A stretch of 64,000 bases of DNA, from NCBI GenBank assembly GCA_026984935.1, contig JALSRD010000041.1:1-64000 (forward strand), in the 5' to 3' direction. A program made the translations under genes and the position numbers. Source of the stretch: Desulfobacterales bacterium (GTDB taxonomy: Bacteria; Desulfobacterota; Desulfobacteria; Desulfobacterales; JALSRD01). Below, piece after piece: positions 36,209 through 44,449 of this stretch (positions within the stretch are counted from its first letter, which is position 1; each line of letters opens with the position of its first letter). Under the pieces are notes generated by a model. That model searched no databases and had not been told where the DNA came from. It saw nothing but the letters and a program-made list of their open reading frames with translations.

Positions 36209-37533
36209 AAATACAGGTTCTCATTCGTCAAGGGCGTATCCTCGACCCCGGCCGGCTGGACATGGTTGGGGATATCGGCGTGGCCGGCGGAAAGATCGTC
36301 ATGCTGCCCAGGGCCGATCCAGAGGCGCAGTACACCCAAAAGGGGCACGTTGAAGCCTGTCGGGTTATCGATGCCCGCGGCCGAATCGTCACGCCCGGGC
36401 TGATCGACATGCACGTGCACTTCAGGCAGCCGGGACAGACCCACAAGGAGACCATTGCCAGCGGCTGCCGGGCGGCGGCCCGCGGCGGTTTCACAGCGGT
36501 GTGCACCATGCCCAACACGCTGCCGCCCAACGACAACCCGGCGGCGACCGCCGAAATAAAAAAGCTGGCCGCGCGCGCAAACGGCGTGCGCGTGTTTCCC
36601 GTGGCGGCCATCACACGCGGGCTTGGGGGCCAAACACTGACCGATTTCGCAGCCCTGCGAAGCGCCGGTGCCGTGGCGCTGAGCGATGACGGGCAGCCGG
36701 TGGTGGGCGACGCGGTGATGCAAAAGGCGCTGGAAGCGGCCGGGGCGCTCGGCCTGCCGGTGATTTCGCACAGCGAAGAGCCTTCGCTTTCGGCCGGCGG
36801 ACACATGAACGCCGGGCAAACCGCCCGGCGCCTGGGGTATGCCGGCATTCCCAACGCGGCCGAGTTTGTCATGGTCAAAAGGGACATCGCGCTTTGTGAA
36901 GTGACCGGTGCCGCACTGCACATCGCGCACGTCAGCACGGCCCAGTCCGTGCAGGCCATCCGGGAGGCCAAAATGCGCGGCGTGCCGGTGAGCGCAGAAA
37001 CGGCCCCGCATTACCTGATGTTGACGGACCAGGCGGTCGCCACGCAAGGGGCCAACGCCAAGATGAACCCGCCGCTGCGCTCGGCGGCGGACCGCAGCGC
37101 CGTCATCCAAGGCCTGGTCGACGGCACCATCGATGCCATCGCCACGGATCATGCCCCGCATGCGCCGCAGGAAAAGGCGCAGGCCTTCGAGCAGGCGCCC
37201 AACGGTGTCATCGGTCTGGAAACATCTCTGGGAATCGGTTTAAAACTGGTGCAAGAGGGTGCGCTGGGCCTGGAAAAACTGATCGCCGCCATGAGCGTCA
37301 ATCCGGGCCGCCTGCTGGGGTTCGACAACCACCTCGAAGTTGGCCGGCCGGCCGACATCACCATTATCGATCCAGACGATGCCTGGACCGTGAAGGCGGC
37401 CGATTTCCAGTCTTTAAGCCGCAACACGCCTTTCGAAGGCTGGCGACTCCCGGGGCGCGCTGCCATGACCATCGTTGGCGGCCGGATCGTGTTTGATGCG
37501 GCGCACACATCATCTTTCACGGGAAAATCATGA
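36178..37533 (+). CDS. pyrC: dihydroorotase, class I
   Basis: A 451-residue amidohydrolase of pyrimidine synthesis. Metal and substrate motifs are DMHVHFRQPGQTHKETIASG, AAARGGFTAVCTMPNTLPP, ALSDDGQPV, VISHSEE, HIAHVSTA and IATDHAPHAPQEK. These follow the class I (Aquifex-type) pattern. There is no good ATG: TTG 36178 is open within lepB, and CTG 36205 beside the lepB stop is an alternative just before KIQVLIRQGRILDP, where homology begins. The gene is tightly coupled to lepB and to the regulator downstream (4-bp overlap). Confidence 0.92.
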   Translation: MEPHGHGAALKIQVLIRQGRILDPGRLDMVGDIGVAGGKIVMLPRADPEAQYTQKGHVEACRVIDARGRIVTPGLIDMHVHFRQPGQTHKETIASGCRAAARGGFTAVCTMPNTLPPNDNPAATAEIKKLAARANGVRVFPVAAITRGLGGQTLTDFAALRSAGAVALSDDGQPVVGDAVMQKALEAAGALGLPVISHSEEPSLSAGGHMNAGQTARRLGYAGIPNAAEFVMVKRDIALCEVTGAALHIAHVSTAQSVQAIREAKMRGVPVSAETAPHYLMLTDQAVATQGANAKMNPPLRSAADRSAVIQGLVDGTIDAIATDHAPHAPQEKAQAFEQAPNGVIGLETSLGIGLKLVQEGALGLEKLIAAMSVNPGRLLGFDNHLEVGRPADITIIDPDDAWTVKAADFQSLSRNTPFEGWRLPGRAAMTIVGGRIVFDAAHTSSFTGKS

Positions 37534-38930
37534 GCGAAACGACCAAGCGGGCCAAAATCCTGGTGGCCGACGACGAACAGGGCATGCGTGAAGTGCTGGA
37601 AATCATGCTCTCCAAGGAAGGCTACGATGTGCGTGTGGCCGAGAGCGGACGGGCGGCCGTTAAGTGGCTGCAGAAGGAAAAATTCGACCTGCTGCTGTGC
37701 GACATGAAACTGGGGGACATGACCGGCCTCGAGGTCCTGAAAGCCGCCAAAAAGAGGGACACCAATGCGGTGATGATCATGATATCGGCCTACGCATCGG
37801 CCGAAACCGCAGTGGAGGCCATGAATCTGGGGGCCTACGACTACGTTCCCAAGCCTTTCGACAACGACGAACTGCGCCAGGCCGTTTCGCGGGCCCTGAC
37901 CCACCGCACCGTGGCGCATGAAAAAAAAGCCCTGGACGAAGAGCTGAAGAAAAAACTGCATTTTGGCATGATCGTGGGCAGCAGCCCGCGCATGATGCAT
38001 ATCTACAGCATGATCCGCCAGGTGGCGCGGACCCGCACCAACGTACTGATTACCGGTGAAAGCGGCACCGGCAAGGAACTGATCGCGCGCGCCATTCACG
38101 AACAGAGCGACCGCTGCGACCAGCCTTTTGTGGCCATCAACTGCGGCGGCATTCCGGAGACGCTCATGGAAAGCGAGCTTTTCGGACACAAAAAGGGCTC
38201 TTTTACGGGTGCCGCCTACGACAAGAAGGGCCTCTTCGAGAGCGCCCAGGGCGGAACCGTCTTTCTGGACGAGATCGGTGAATTAAGCGTCCAGATCCAG
38301 GTCAAGCTGCTGCGCGCCGTGCAGGAAAAAGTCGTCAAGCCGGTGGGAGGCAACGAAAATATTCATGTGGATATCCGCATCATCTCGGCCACCAATAAAA
38401 AACTGGAGGACGAAGTTATCGAGGGGCGCTTCCGCGAGGACCTCTTCTACCGCCTGAACGTCATCGAAATCCGGGTCCCGCCCCTGCGGGAGAGAAAAAC
38501 CGACCTGCGGGCGCTGGCCCAGCATTTTTTGGAAAAATACGCCCGTGAAATGGGCAAAACCGTCTCCAAAATATCTTCCTATGCCATCGATCTGTTGCAA
38601 AAGTACGATTTTCCGGGAAACGTGCGCGAACTGGAAAATCTCATGGAGCGCAGCGTGGCGCTTTCCAACACCAACATTCTTTTGCCCGACAGCCTGGCCC
38701 TTTCGGTGCACAAGCGCCGCTGGATCGAAGGCGTAAAGGACCGGCGTTTCGATATTGACGAAGTGGCCAAGGGGGTTTCTCTGGACGCCATTTTGGCCGA
38801 AATCGAAAAGGCTTACATCGAAAAGGCCCTGGCATGTGCCGGCGGCAGCAAGGCCAAGGCCGCCGAACTGCTGGACATCAACCTGCGCTCCCTGCGCTAC
38901 CGCTTAGACAAGCTCGCCATCGAAAAGTAA
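37530..38930 (+). CDS. sigma-54-dependent response regulator, NtrC/PilR family
   Basis: A 466-residue regulator. The receiver domain (1-125) has the phospho-acceptor Asp58 in LLLCDMKLGD. The AAA+ domain has Walker A GESGTGKELIARAI at about 176, the sigma-54 contact loop GSFTGA near 224, GGTVFLDEIGEL, and RLNVIEIRVPPLRERK. A Fis-type helix-turn-helix closes it (KAKAAELLDINLRSLRYRL). Its position 2.8 kb before pilA, which has a near-consensus sigma-54 promoter, makes a PilR role likely, but no partner PilS kinase is in the window. The final 60 bases of the gene are duplicated, in diverged form, at about 39880-39938. Confidence 0.88.
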   Translation: MSETTKRAKILVADDEQGMREVLEIMLSKEGYDVRVAESGRAAVKWLQKEKFDLLLCDMKLGDMTGLEVLKAAKKRDTNAVMIMISAYASAETAVEAMNLGAYDYVPKPFDNDELRQAVSRALTHRTVAHEKKALDEELKKKLHFGMIVGSSPRMMHIYSMIRQVARTRTNVLITGESGTGKELIARAIHEQSDRCDQPFVAINCGGIPETLMESELFGHKKGSFTGAAYDKKGLFESAQGGTVFLDEIGELSVQIQVKLLRAVQEKVVKPVGGNENIHVDIRIISATNKKLEDEVIEGRFREDLFYRLNVIEIRVPPLRERKTDLRALAQHFLEKYAREMGKTVSKISSYAIDLLQKYDFPGNVRELENLMERSVALSNTNILLPDSLALSVHKRRWIEGVKDRRFDIDEVAKGVSLDAILAEIEKAYIEKALACAGGSKAKAAELLDINLRSLRYRLDKLAIEK

Positions 38931-38960
38931 AATCGACAATTCGCAGAATGCCCAAAGACC
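38871..38960. repeat. direct repeat copy A: 3' end of the PilR-like gene
   Basis: This 90-bp segment (last 20 codons, stop codon and 30 bases beyond) matches 39880-39970 with scattered substitutions and small indels. Identical runs include GCTCGCCATCGAAAAG and AAATCGACAATTCGCAG. The copies bracket the first toxin-antitoxin cassette. Confidence 0.85.
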
Positions 38961-38992
38961 GGCCCGGTTACATTTTGTCCATTAAGGTCACG

Positions 38993-39046
38993 AATGTCCA
39001 CGAAGAAAAGCTTCGTGTCCCTTCGTGTTGTGAGGGCAAAAAATCC
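38993..39046. repeat. palindromic border repeat 1
   Basis: The core TCCACGAAGAAAAGCTTCGTG is followed by CCCTTCGTGTTG. It is related to repeats at 40001, 41349 and 45637. It lies between the regulator gene and the first toxin-antitoxin cassette. Confidence 0.8.
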
Positions 39047-39130
39047 GGACGCTGTATTTGCATGAGACATTGCCTGTCCTCTGGAAGCCATTGCCTGCTC
39101 GTGATCCGGGATTCTTTTTCAGACATGGGC

Positions 39131-39160
39131 TTGACAGACGATCGAAAAGAGTCATATTTT
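39131..39160 (+). promoter_or_regulatory. sigma-70-type promoter of the RHH/PIN module
   Basis: TTGACA at 39131-39136, an 18-base spacer, then TATTTT at 39155-39160. The antitoxin ATG follows 27 bases later with a GGAGG site. Confidence 0.6.
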
Positions 39161-39187
39161 GAGGCAAAAAGAGTCTGGAGGTGTATC

Positions 39188-39445
39188 ATGACGCAAATTA
39201 CAGTACGGGGCCTGGATCCGGAGGTTGAACGCAAGATTCGCCGCATGGCCCGGGAAAGCGGGAAATCCCTGAATCGTGTGATCAAGGACATGATTTACAA
39301 CGCCAGTGGCTTGAATTCAAAAACAATAAAACCGGCGGCGGACTCCTTGCGAGCGCTGGCCGGCGGCTGGAGTGAAAAAGATGCGCTGGAATTTTTAGAA
39401 TCCATCAAATCCTGTGAACAGATTGATGCGGAAATGTGGTCATGA
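39188..39445 (+). CDS. ribbon-helix-helix antitoxin (FitA/VapB-like)
   Basis: An 85-residue protein starting MTQITVRGLDPEVERKIRRM, the FitA-like RHH pattern in which the first strand contacts operator DNA and the helices dimerise (ARESGKSLNRVIKDMI). The C-terminal 40 residues would wrap the toxin. ATG 39188 has GGAGG upstream. Its stop codon overlaps the ATG of the PIN toxin, the usual coupling. It probably represses its own promoter. Confidence 0.85.
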   Translation: MTQITVRGLDPEVERKIRRMARESGKSLNRVIKDMIYNASGLNSKTIKPAADSLRALAGGWSEKDALEFLESIKSCEQIDAEMWS

Positions 39446-39837
39446 AAATCATGCTGGATACCAGCGCGTATGTCGGCTTCAAGCGCAACGAGGCTGAAGC
39501 GGTAGAACTTATTGTGAATGCGGAACGGATAGTGTTTTCCCCGGTGGTCTTGGGAGAGCTCCTTTTTGGATTTCGTAACGGCAGTCGCTTTAGAAAGAAC
39601 ATGGATGATTTAAACCGGTTTCTGGCGCATGAATCCGTAAAACTCTGTCCCATCGGCAAGACTACTGCCGACCGGTATTCGAGAATCGTCATGCAGCTTA
39701 AGCGACAGGGAACGCCAATCCCCACCAATGATATCTGGATTGCCGCCCAGGCGATGGAACACGGCGCGGAACTGATTGCTTCCGATAGACATTTTAAAAT
39801 CATATCCGGACTCGTTTATACAAATTTCAGGAATTAG
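39442..39837 (+). CDS. PIN-domain ribonuclease toxin (VapC family)
   Basis: A 131-residue PIN domain. The acidic active site is visible in MLDTSAY (first Asp), VVLGELLFGF (Glu), NDIWIAAQAM (Asp) and LIASDRHF (last Asp). VapC toxins cleave tRNA or rRNA at specific sites; the target here is unknown. It overlaps the RHH antitoxin by 4 bp and is bracketed by the duplicated regulator 3' end. All catalytic residues appear intact, so it is probably functional. Confidence 0.87.
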   Translation: MKIMLDTSAYVGFKRNEAEAVELIVNAERIVFSPVVLGELLFGFRNGSRFRKNMDDLNRFLAHESVKLCPIGKTTADRYSRIVMQLKRQGTPIPTNDIWIAAQAMEHGAELIASDRHFKIISGLVYTNFRN

Positions 39838-39879
39838 TCCTATCTGGGCTGTCGGTAGCTAAGACCGGGCACCGAACAG

Positions 39880-39970
39880 ATGGACATCAACCTTGCGCTC
39901 CCGGCGCTACCACCTGCAAAAGCTCGCCATCGAAAAGCAAAATCGACAATTCGCAGGATGCCCAAAGACC
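39880..39970. repeat. direct repeat copy B: diverged copy of the PilR-like gene 3' end
   Basis: It begins TGGACATCAACC and includes GCTCGCCATCGAAAAGCAAA, where the original stop codon TAA has become CAA. Divergence is greater in the former coding part than in the last 45 bases. It is not translated as part of any gene that I can see. Confidence 0.85.
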
Positions 39971-40000
39971 ACTGCTGCAGTAAGCCGGTCTGGCCAGATT

Positions 40001-40068
40001 ATCCACGAAGCACACGAATAAACACGAAAAAAGCTTCGTGCCCCTTCGTGTCCTTGGTGGACAAAAAA
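40001..40068. repeat. palindromic border repeat 2
   Basis: ATCCACGAAGCACACGAA is followed by AAGCTTCGTGCCCCTTCGTG and TCCTTGGTGGA. The left and right ends are complementary, so a long imperfect hairpin can form. It lies between the toxin-antitoxin cassette and the DUF4143 ATPase. Confidence 0.85.
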
Positions 40069-40116
40069 GGGCCTGGCAAAGGTAGCTACTTTGCGTATAT
40101 CATGATAGTTTTTATG

Positions 40117-40148
40117 TTGACTTAAGAAATAACCATGTTACATTGTAA
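40117..40148 (+). promoter_or_regulatory. promoter and palindromic operator of the DUF4143 ATPase gene
   Basis: TTGACT, a 16-base spacer, then TACATT ending 6 bases before the ATG, which suggests a leaderless or nearly leaderless message. TTACATTGTAA (40138-40148) is a perfect palindrome with a central T over the -10 region, a possible repressor site. Confidence 0.4.
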
Positions 40149-40150
40149 TT

Positions 40151-41311
40151 ATGTTTGAAAGATGGATCTCAATTGGCCGAGACAAAAGCGCCCTCATCAT
40201 TGGTCCCCGGCGCTGCGGCAAGACCACCCTGTTAAAGGCCCGTTACCCGCATTACCGGTATGTCACGCTGGATGATCTGGACGATCTGGCATGGGCCCGG
40301 CAGGACCCCAAGGGGTTTGTCAGCAGTCTTGGGCCGCGGGTGATTATCGATGAAATTCAAAGGCTCCCCAGCCTGACTGTGGCGGTTAAATACGCCATCG
40401 ACAACCAGGGAACACATTTTCTGATGACCGGTTCAAGTTCCATCGGTCTGCTGGACGCCGCCGCCGACACGCTGGCCGGCAGGATTCAACTGCTGTCGCT
40501 GCCGACCGCCTGCTGGGGCGAAGATGCCGGGAAACACGAGCATCTGATTTTTGAGCGAAAAAAAAATCCCCTTCAGATCCGGCAGGCACAGCGTCTTTTG
40601 AAAGATGCGTTGCACTATGGCCAATTTCCGGAGGTACTCAATCAGGAAAATGCGCGGGCCAAACACGAAGTTCTGGCCAATTATCGGAACACTTATTTCA
40701 CCAGAGACCTCATGCAGCTTGCGAACATCAAGAATCTTGACGGCTTGCTGGGCATTTTCCATCACCTCGTGCGATGCCTGGGCTCGCATCTGGAAGTTTC
40801 CAACTTTGCCCGTGAGGCCGGTGTCAGCTATCCGACCGCCAAAAAATATCTGAACAGTCTGCTGCAGTCGCAGTTAACTTTCAAGCTGCCGGGCTATCAA
40901 TACAGTCCGGCCAAGCGTTTTATCAAGGCCGCCAAGACTTATTTCGCAGATAATGGCATCATTCACAGCCTTGCAATTGCGGTAAATGAAGGTCAATTGC
41001 TTGAAAACTTCGTGATTGCCGAACTTGAAAAACGCAGAAAGCTGGGTTTGATCCGGGCCGAGCGCTTTTTTTATTACAAGAGCGCCGGCGGACGTGAAAT
41101 CGACCTGATCTACGAGGATGGCCGCGAAACGGTCGCCATCGAGATCAAAGCCACCCGTCGACCCGCCGCAAAAGATACCCGCAACCTGCGCTATTTCAAG
41201 GCAAAAGCCGACCGTCCCTGCCGGCTCTATCTTTTTTACCTTGGTGAACAATATGCCGTTACGGACGGGGTTGCCATGGTTCCGGTGGCCGCCTTGTACC
41301 GCGCGGCCTGA
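40151..41311 (+). CDS. AAA ATPase with DUF4143 domain
   Basis: A 386-residue member of the AAA_14/DUF4143 family. Walker A is IIGPRRCGKTTLL and Walker B is RVIIDEIQRLP; MTGSSSIGLL follows as sensor 1. A winged-helix part (NFAREAGVSYPTAKKYLNSL) precedes a C-terminal domain with GREIDLIYEDGRETVAIEIK, which has the D...E-x-K arrangement of the PD-(D/E)XK nuclease fold. These proteins are widespread in bacteria and archaea and often lie among mobile elements; their biological role is not established. No ribosome-binding site precedes ATG 40151. Border repeats flank it on both sides. Confidence 0.85.
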   Translation: MFERWISIGRDKSALIIGPRRCGKTTLLKARYPHYRYVTLDDLDDLAWARQDPKGFVSSLGPRVIIDEIQRLPSLTVAVKYAIDNQGTHFLMTGSSSIGLLDAAADTLAGRIQLLSLPTACWGEDAGKHEHLIFERKKNPLQIRQAQRLLKDALHYGQFPEVLNQENARAKHEVLANYRNTYFTRDLMQLANIKNLDGLLGIFHHLVRCLGSHLEVSNFAREAGVSYPTAKKYLNSLLQSQLTFKLPGYQYSPAKRFIKAAKTYFADNGIIHSLAIAVNEGQLLENFVIAELEKRRKLGLIRAERFFYYKSAGGREIDLIYEDGRETVAIEIKATRRPAAKDTRNLRYFKAKADRPCRLYLFYLGEQYAVTDGVAMVPVAALYRAA

Positions 41312-41348
41312 TGATACTGAAAGTGTCATATCGTCCATGCAGGACATG

Positions 41349-41400
41349 AATATCCACGAAGAAAAGCTTGGTGCCTTTGCGTGTTCTTAGTGGAAAAAAT
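41349..41400. repeat. palindromic border repeat 3
   Basis: AATATCCACGAAGAAAAGCTT is followed by GTGCCTTTGCGTGTTCTTAGTGGA. It starts 38 bases after the ATPase stop codon and most resembles repeat 1, including an upstream GTCCAT stretch. Confidence 0.8.
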
Positions 41401-41489
41401 TCCTGCATCATATTTTCGTGGATGTAAAGCCCGGCCAATTTTTTGTCCCGCCTTTGACAAACTTTGTCTCCAGAGCCTGCCGGAACGTA

Positions 41490-41515
41490 GCCAGCCAGTT
41501 TTAGAATCTGGCGGC
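41490..41515. promoter_or_regulatory. candidate activator-binding inverted repeat upstream of pilA
   Basis: GCCAGCCAG and CTGGCGGC flank TTTTAGAAT, giving an imperfect dyad centred about 75 bases upstream of the sigma-54 promoter. That is the position expected of a PilR binding site, but no consensus is available to test it here. Confidence 0.35.
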
Positions 41516-41578
41516 AGCGCAATAAATACATATATAAAACGGATAGATAATGAAGTATTAAATTGCCGGAAGAGCCAT

Positions 41579-41594
41579 TGGCACGCAGATTGCT
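41579..41594 (+). promoter_or_regulatory. sigma-54 promoter of pilA
   Basis: TGGCAC, five bases, then TTGCT. The invariant GG (41580-41581) and GC (41592-41593) are exactly 10 bases apart, matching the -24/-12 consensus. The leader to the pilA ATG is about 135 bases. Confidence 0.88.
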
Positions 41595-41740
41595 TCATCC
41601 CTTTTCGAAAAAGAAATTTTTTGGCTGTATGCCAGCTTAGGAAAGGGGGGATGAAACCAAACGGCGGAAACAAAGCAAATTTTAAAAAGGAAAGAACCAG
41701 CAACCCAGACAGAAAAATTTTTGATAAAGGAGACTTTAAA

Positions 41741-42175
41741 ATGCTGCGCAAACTGAGAACAGACAAATCCGGTTTCACCCTCATCGAGCTGATGATCGTC
41801 ATCGCCATCATCGGAATTCTGGCGGCCATCGCTATACCGAACTTCATTGCCTATCGGAACAAGAGTTTCTGTACCCGTGCCGAATCGGATGCCAACGGCA
41901 TTGCAAGCGCCGTCGCTGATTATTTTGCCATTCCAACGCATACCGCAACGCCAACGATAGGGCAGTTGAATAATGGGGTTGGCTACACCCTGTCGGGAAA
42001 CAATACCGGAACAGTTACAGGTGCTAACCCGAATAACAACATTACGATCACCGTCACCGACGGATCACAGCGCTGTCCGGCCAACTACAAAACGGCAAAT
42101 GCAACCACAGGCGCTGGTGTTGACGGCTGGGTGGGTGCTGCAAGCAACGTGTACGTAAAATATGTGGCGCCATAA
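41741..42175 (+). CDS. pilA: major type IV pilin
   Basis: A 144-residue prepilin. A 10-residue leader ends in Gly, and the mature N-terminus [20 protein letters not shown] is the canonical type IVa pilin helix with Phe +1 and Glu +5. The globular domain is rich in Thr, Asn, Ala and Gly ([20 protein letters not shown]). It has two cysteines, in SFCTRAE and GSQRCPANY, that could form a disulfide. An AAAGGAGA site precedes ATG 41741. The gene has its own sigma-54 promoter and a strong terminator, as expected for an abundant structural subunit under PilR control. Confidence 0.93.
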   Translation: MLRKLRTDKSGFTLIELMIVIAIIGILAAIAIPNFIAYRNKSFCTRAESDANGIASAVADYFAIPTHTATPTIGQLNNGVGYTLSGNNTGTVTGANPNNNITITVTDGSQRCPANYKTANATTGAGVDGWVGAASNVYVKYVAP

Positions 42176-42221
42176 CAAAGTTTACAGCATTACGTTTAAA
42201 GTCTGAGCAGGAACGACCGAT

Positions 42222-42256
42222 AAAAGACAGGAGAGATTTTCTCCTGTCTTTTTTTT
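42222..42256 (+). terminator. intrinsic terminator of pilA
   Basis: A stem of 9 strong pairs (GACAGGAGA/TCTCCTGTC), extended by A-T pairs, with a 5-base loop, is followed by a run of eight T residues. Confidence 0.93.
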
Positions 42257-42325
42257 ATGGCATGAGCCGAACAGAGAAAGGGGAAAAGATGTTGCAATAA
42301 GTGAACTGCAGGAATTTTGTGCAAT

Positions 42326-44449
42326 ATGGAAGAATCCACGCCGCAAGATTTACGTAGAGGCGTCGTATCTTGCCTGCTCTGCATTATTGTTCTATCCATT
42401 TACGGCAACGCTTTGTATGCCGGCTGGCAGATGGACGACCGGCCCAACATTCTCGACAATACCGCGCTGCAAATCCACGATTTAATGCCGGAAACCCTCT
42501 GGCAGACTTTCTTTTCACAGGCCAACCACAAACGGTTGTACCGGCCGTTTCCCTCTTTAAGCTTTGCGCTCAACTGGTATCTGGGGAAAGACGATCCCTT
42601 CGGATATCATTTTGTCAACATTGCCATTCATGTGCTCAATGCCTTTTTGCTGTATCTGGTGACTGCCGGACTCCTACGGGCGCCTGCGCTAAAGCGGAAC
42701 TATAGCCAGGAGGCGATTCGATTTGTTGCACTGCTTGCCGCGGCCTTATGGGCGGTCAATCCCATTCAAACCCAGGCGGTGACCTACATCGTGCAGCGCA
42801 TGGCGTCCATGGCGGCATTTTTTTACCTGCTGGGCATGTACTGGTACATGCAGGCAAGGCTGAGCGCGAAAGGCATACGGCGAGCTCTTTATTTCCTGGC
42901 CTGCGCCTTGAGCTTCTTATGCGCACTCGGCTCCAAGGAAAACACGATCATGCTGCCGGCGGCCCTGCTGCTGGTGGAATTTGTCTTTTTCCAGGAAGCA
43001 GGCAGTCGGGGATCGCAACGGATCAAACGTGTCGTTTTATGCCTGGCCGGAGGGTTTTTGCTGGTAGCGATTATCGCAATTGTAATGGGTAAGGGGAGAA
43101 GTCTCTTTCTGGCCGGTGGCTATCAGACGCGTCCCTTTACCCTCTGGCAGCGGCTGATGACCGAGCCCCGCATTGTTCTCTACTATCTGTCGCAGATTTT
43201 TTATCCACTGCCCAGCCGACTTTCCATCGTGCACAATGTGGTGCTTTCAACTTCCCTGCTGCATCCCTGGACTACGTTGCCGGCAATTTTGCTGATTGCC
43301 GGTTTGATTTCAGGTGCTTTGCTGTGCATCCGCCGATGGCCGCTGTTGGCCTTCGGCCTCCTTTTCTTTTTTCTCAATCACATTGTGGAGTCTACGACCA
43401 TCCCGCTGGAGCTGATCTTCGAACACCGCAATTACCTGCCGTCGCTTTTTCTGTTTATGCCGCTTTCAGCCGGCATCTACCAGCTGATTCAAAATTACAG
43501 ATCCCGAAATAAAATCCTTAGCTGGGCGATCATCGGGACCGTAACGGTTGTCCTTGCCGGCTGGGGTTATGGCACCTATATCCGCAATAAAGCCTGGAAA
43601 GATAGAAAAACGCTTTGGATGGATGCCATGCGCAAAGCGCCGCACAGCGCGCGTGCATTGGGCGTCTTGGGGATTGAACTTGCTTGGGGGGAGCACCCTA
43701 CGCCGGGAAAATACAAACTGGCGCGCAGATTTTTTGAAAAGTCGCTGTCTATGACCAAAGCCCGGACCTTTTTCGATGCCGATATCCTGGGCAACATAGC
43801 GGGTACTTACTTTCAGGAAGGCCGGTACCGAAAGGCCATACCGATCTATCGGCAGGTTCTTGAAATGGACCCGCTTTTTCTGAAAACGCGTTACGAATTG
43901 ATCAAAGCTCTGATATTGACAGGTGAACTTAATGAAGCCTCTGCCCAGGCCGATATTCTGATAGCCAACCCCAAACACTATGTAAAATCAGAGTACTTGA
44001 ATATCAAAGGGTTCATCCTGCTGTGGCAGAAAAAGCCTCGGCAGGCGCTTCTTTTTTTTAGAAAAGCCCTGACTAAGGATCCCACCCGTCCGGACGTACT
44101 GCTCAATATCGGGGTTGCTTTTAGCCAAATGGGGCGTTACGCACGGGGGCAGTGGTTTTTGAAACAGGCTTTGAAAAAGGCCGATGATCCGACCAGCATC
44201 TATTTTTATCTAATCGATAATCGCCTGAGCGCCGATAAAAGGAAAGAGGCTGAAAGATATGCTGCTCGGCTTTGTTCTTTGGCCAGCCTATGGGCGATCA
44301 GCGAGAGGCTTGCTGCATTCGTAGGCAATTCCAAGTCTGCGCCCCTGGACGTTGGCCACCTATCGCATTTTATTATGAAATACATTGGAAAACAGGTGGC
44401 AGCACTTGACGATGGCAAGTTTAATGGAAAGGCAGAGAGGAAGCGTTAA
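42326..44449 (+). CDS. GT-C type membrane glycosyltransferase with TPR repeats, next to pilA
   Basis: A 707-residue paralogue of the protein at 28007-29749. The N-terminal half has about ten membrane segments, and its first periplasmic loop contains WQMDDRPNILDN, with the paired Asp of GT-C enzymes. ALWAVNPIQTQAVTYIVQRM and SKENTIMLPAALLLVE match the paralogue closely. Degenerate TPR repeats fill about 430-650 (GNIAGTYFQEGRYRKAI, LNIGVAFSQMGRYARGQ). Position directly after pilA suggests O-glycosylation of pilin, as for TfpW/PglL-like enzymes, but this is inference. ATG 42326 has CAGGAA upstream. It overlaps the next gene by 38 bp. Confidence 0.75.
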   Translation: MEESTPQDLRRGVVSCLLCIIVLSIYGNALYAGWQMDDRPNILDNTALQIHDLMPETLWQTFFSQANHKRLYRPFPSLSFALNWYLGKDDPFGYHFVNIAIHVLNAFLLYLVTAGLLRAPALKRNYSQEAIRFVALLAAALWAVNPIQTQAVTYIVQRMASMAAFFYLLGMYWYMQARLSAKGIRRALYFLACALSFLCALGSKENTIMLPAALLLVEFVFFQEAGSRGSQRIKRVVLCLAGGFLLVAIIAIVMGKGRSLFLAGGYQTRPFTLWQRLMTEPRIVLYYLSQIFYPLPSRLSIVHNVVLSTSLLHPWTTLPAILLIAGLISGALLCIRRWPLLAFGLLFFFLNHIVESTTIPLELIFEHRNYLPSLFLFMPLSAGIYQLIQNYRSRNKILSWAIIGTVTVVLAGWGYGTYIRNKAWKDRKTLWMDAMRKAPHSARALGVLGIELAWGEHPTPGKYKLARRFFEKSLSMTKARTFFDADILGNIAGTYFQEGRYRKAIPIYRQVLEMDPLFLKTRYELIKALILTGELNEASAQADILIANPKHYVKSEYLNIKGFILLWQKKPRQALLFFRKALTKDPTRPDVLLNIGVAFSQMGRYARGQWFLKQALKKADDPTSIYFYLIDNRLSADKRKEAERYAARLCSLASLWAISERLAAFVGNSKSAPLDVGHLSHFIMKYIGKQVAALDDGKFNGKAERKR

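Noticed and set aside
38993-41400. Short minus-strand open frames through border repeats 1 and 3 with similar products (TKLFFVDI)
   Set aside because: The resemblance is only translation of the DNA repeat; no start signals or conserved length.
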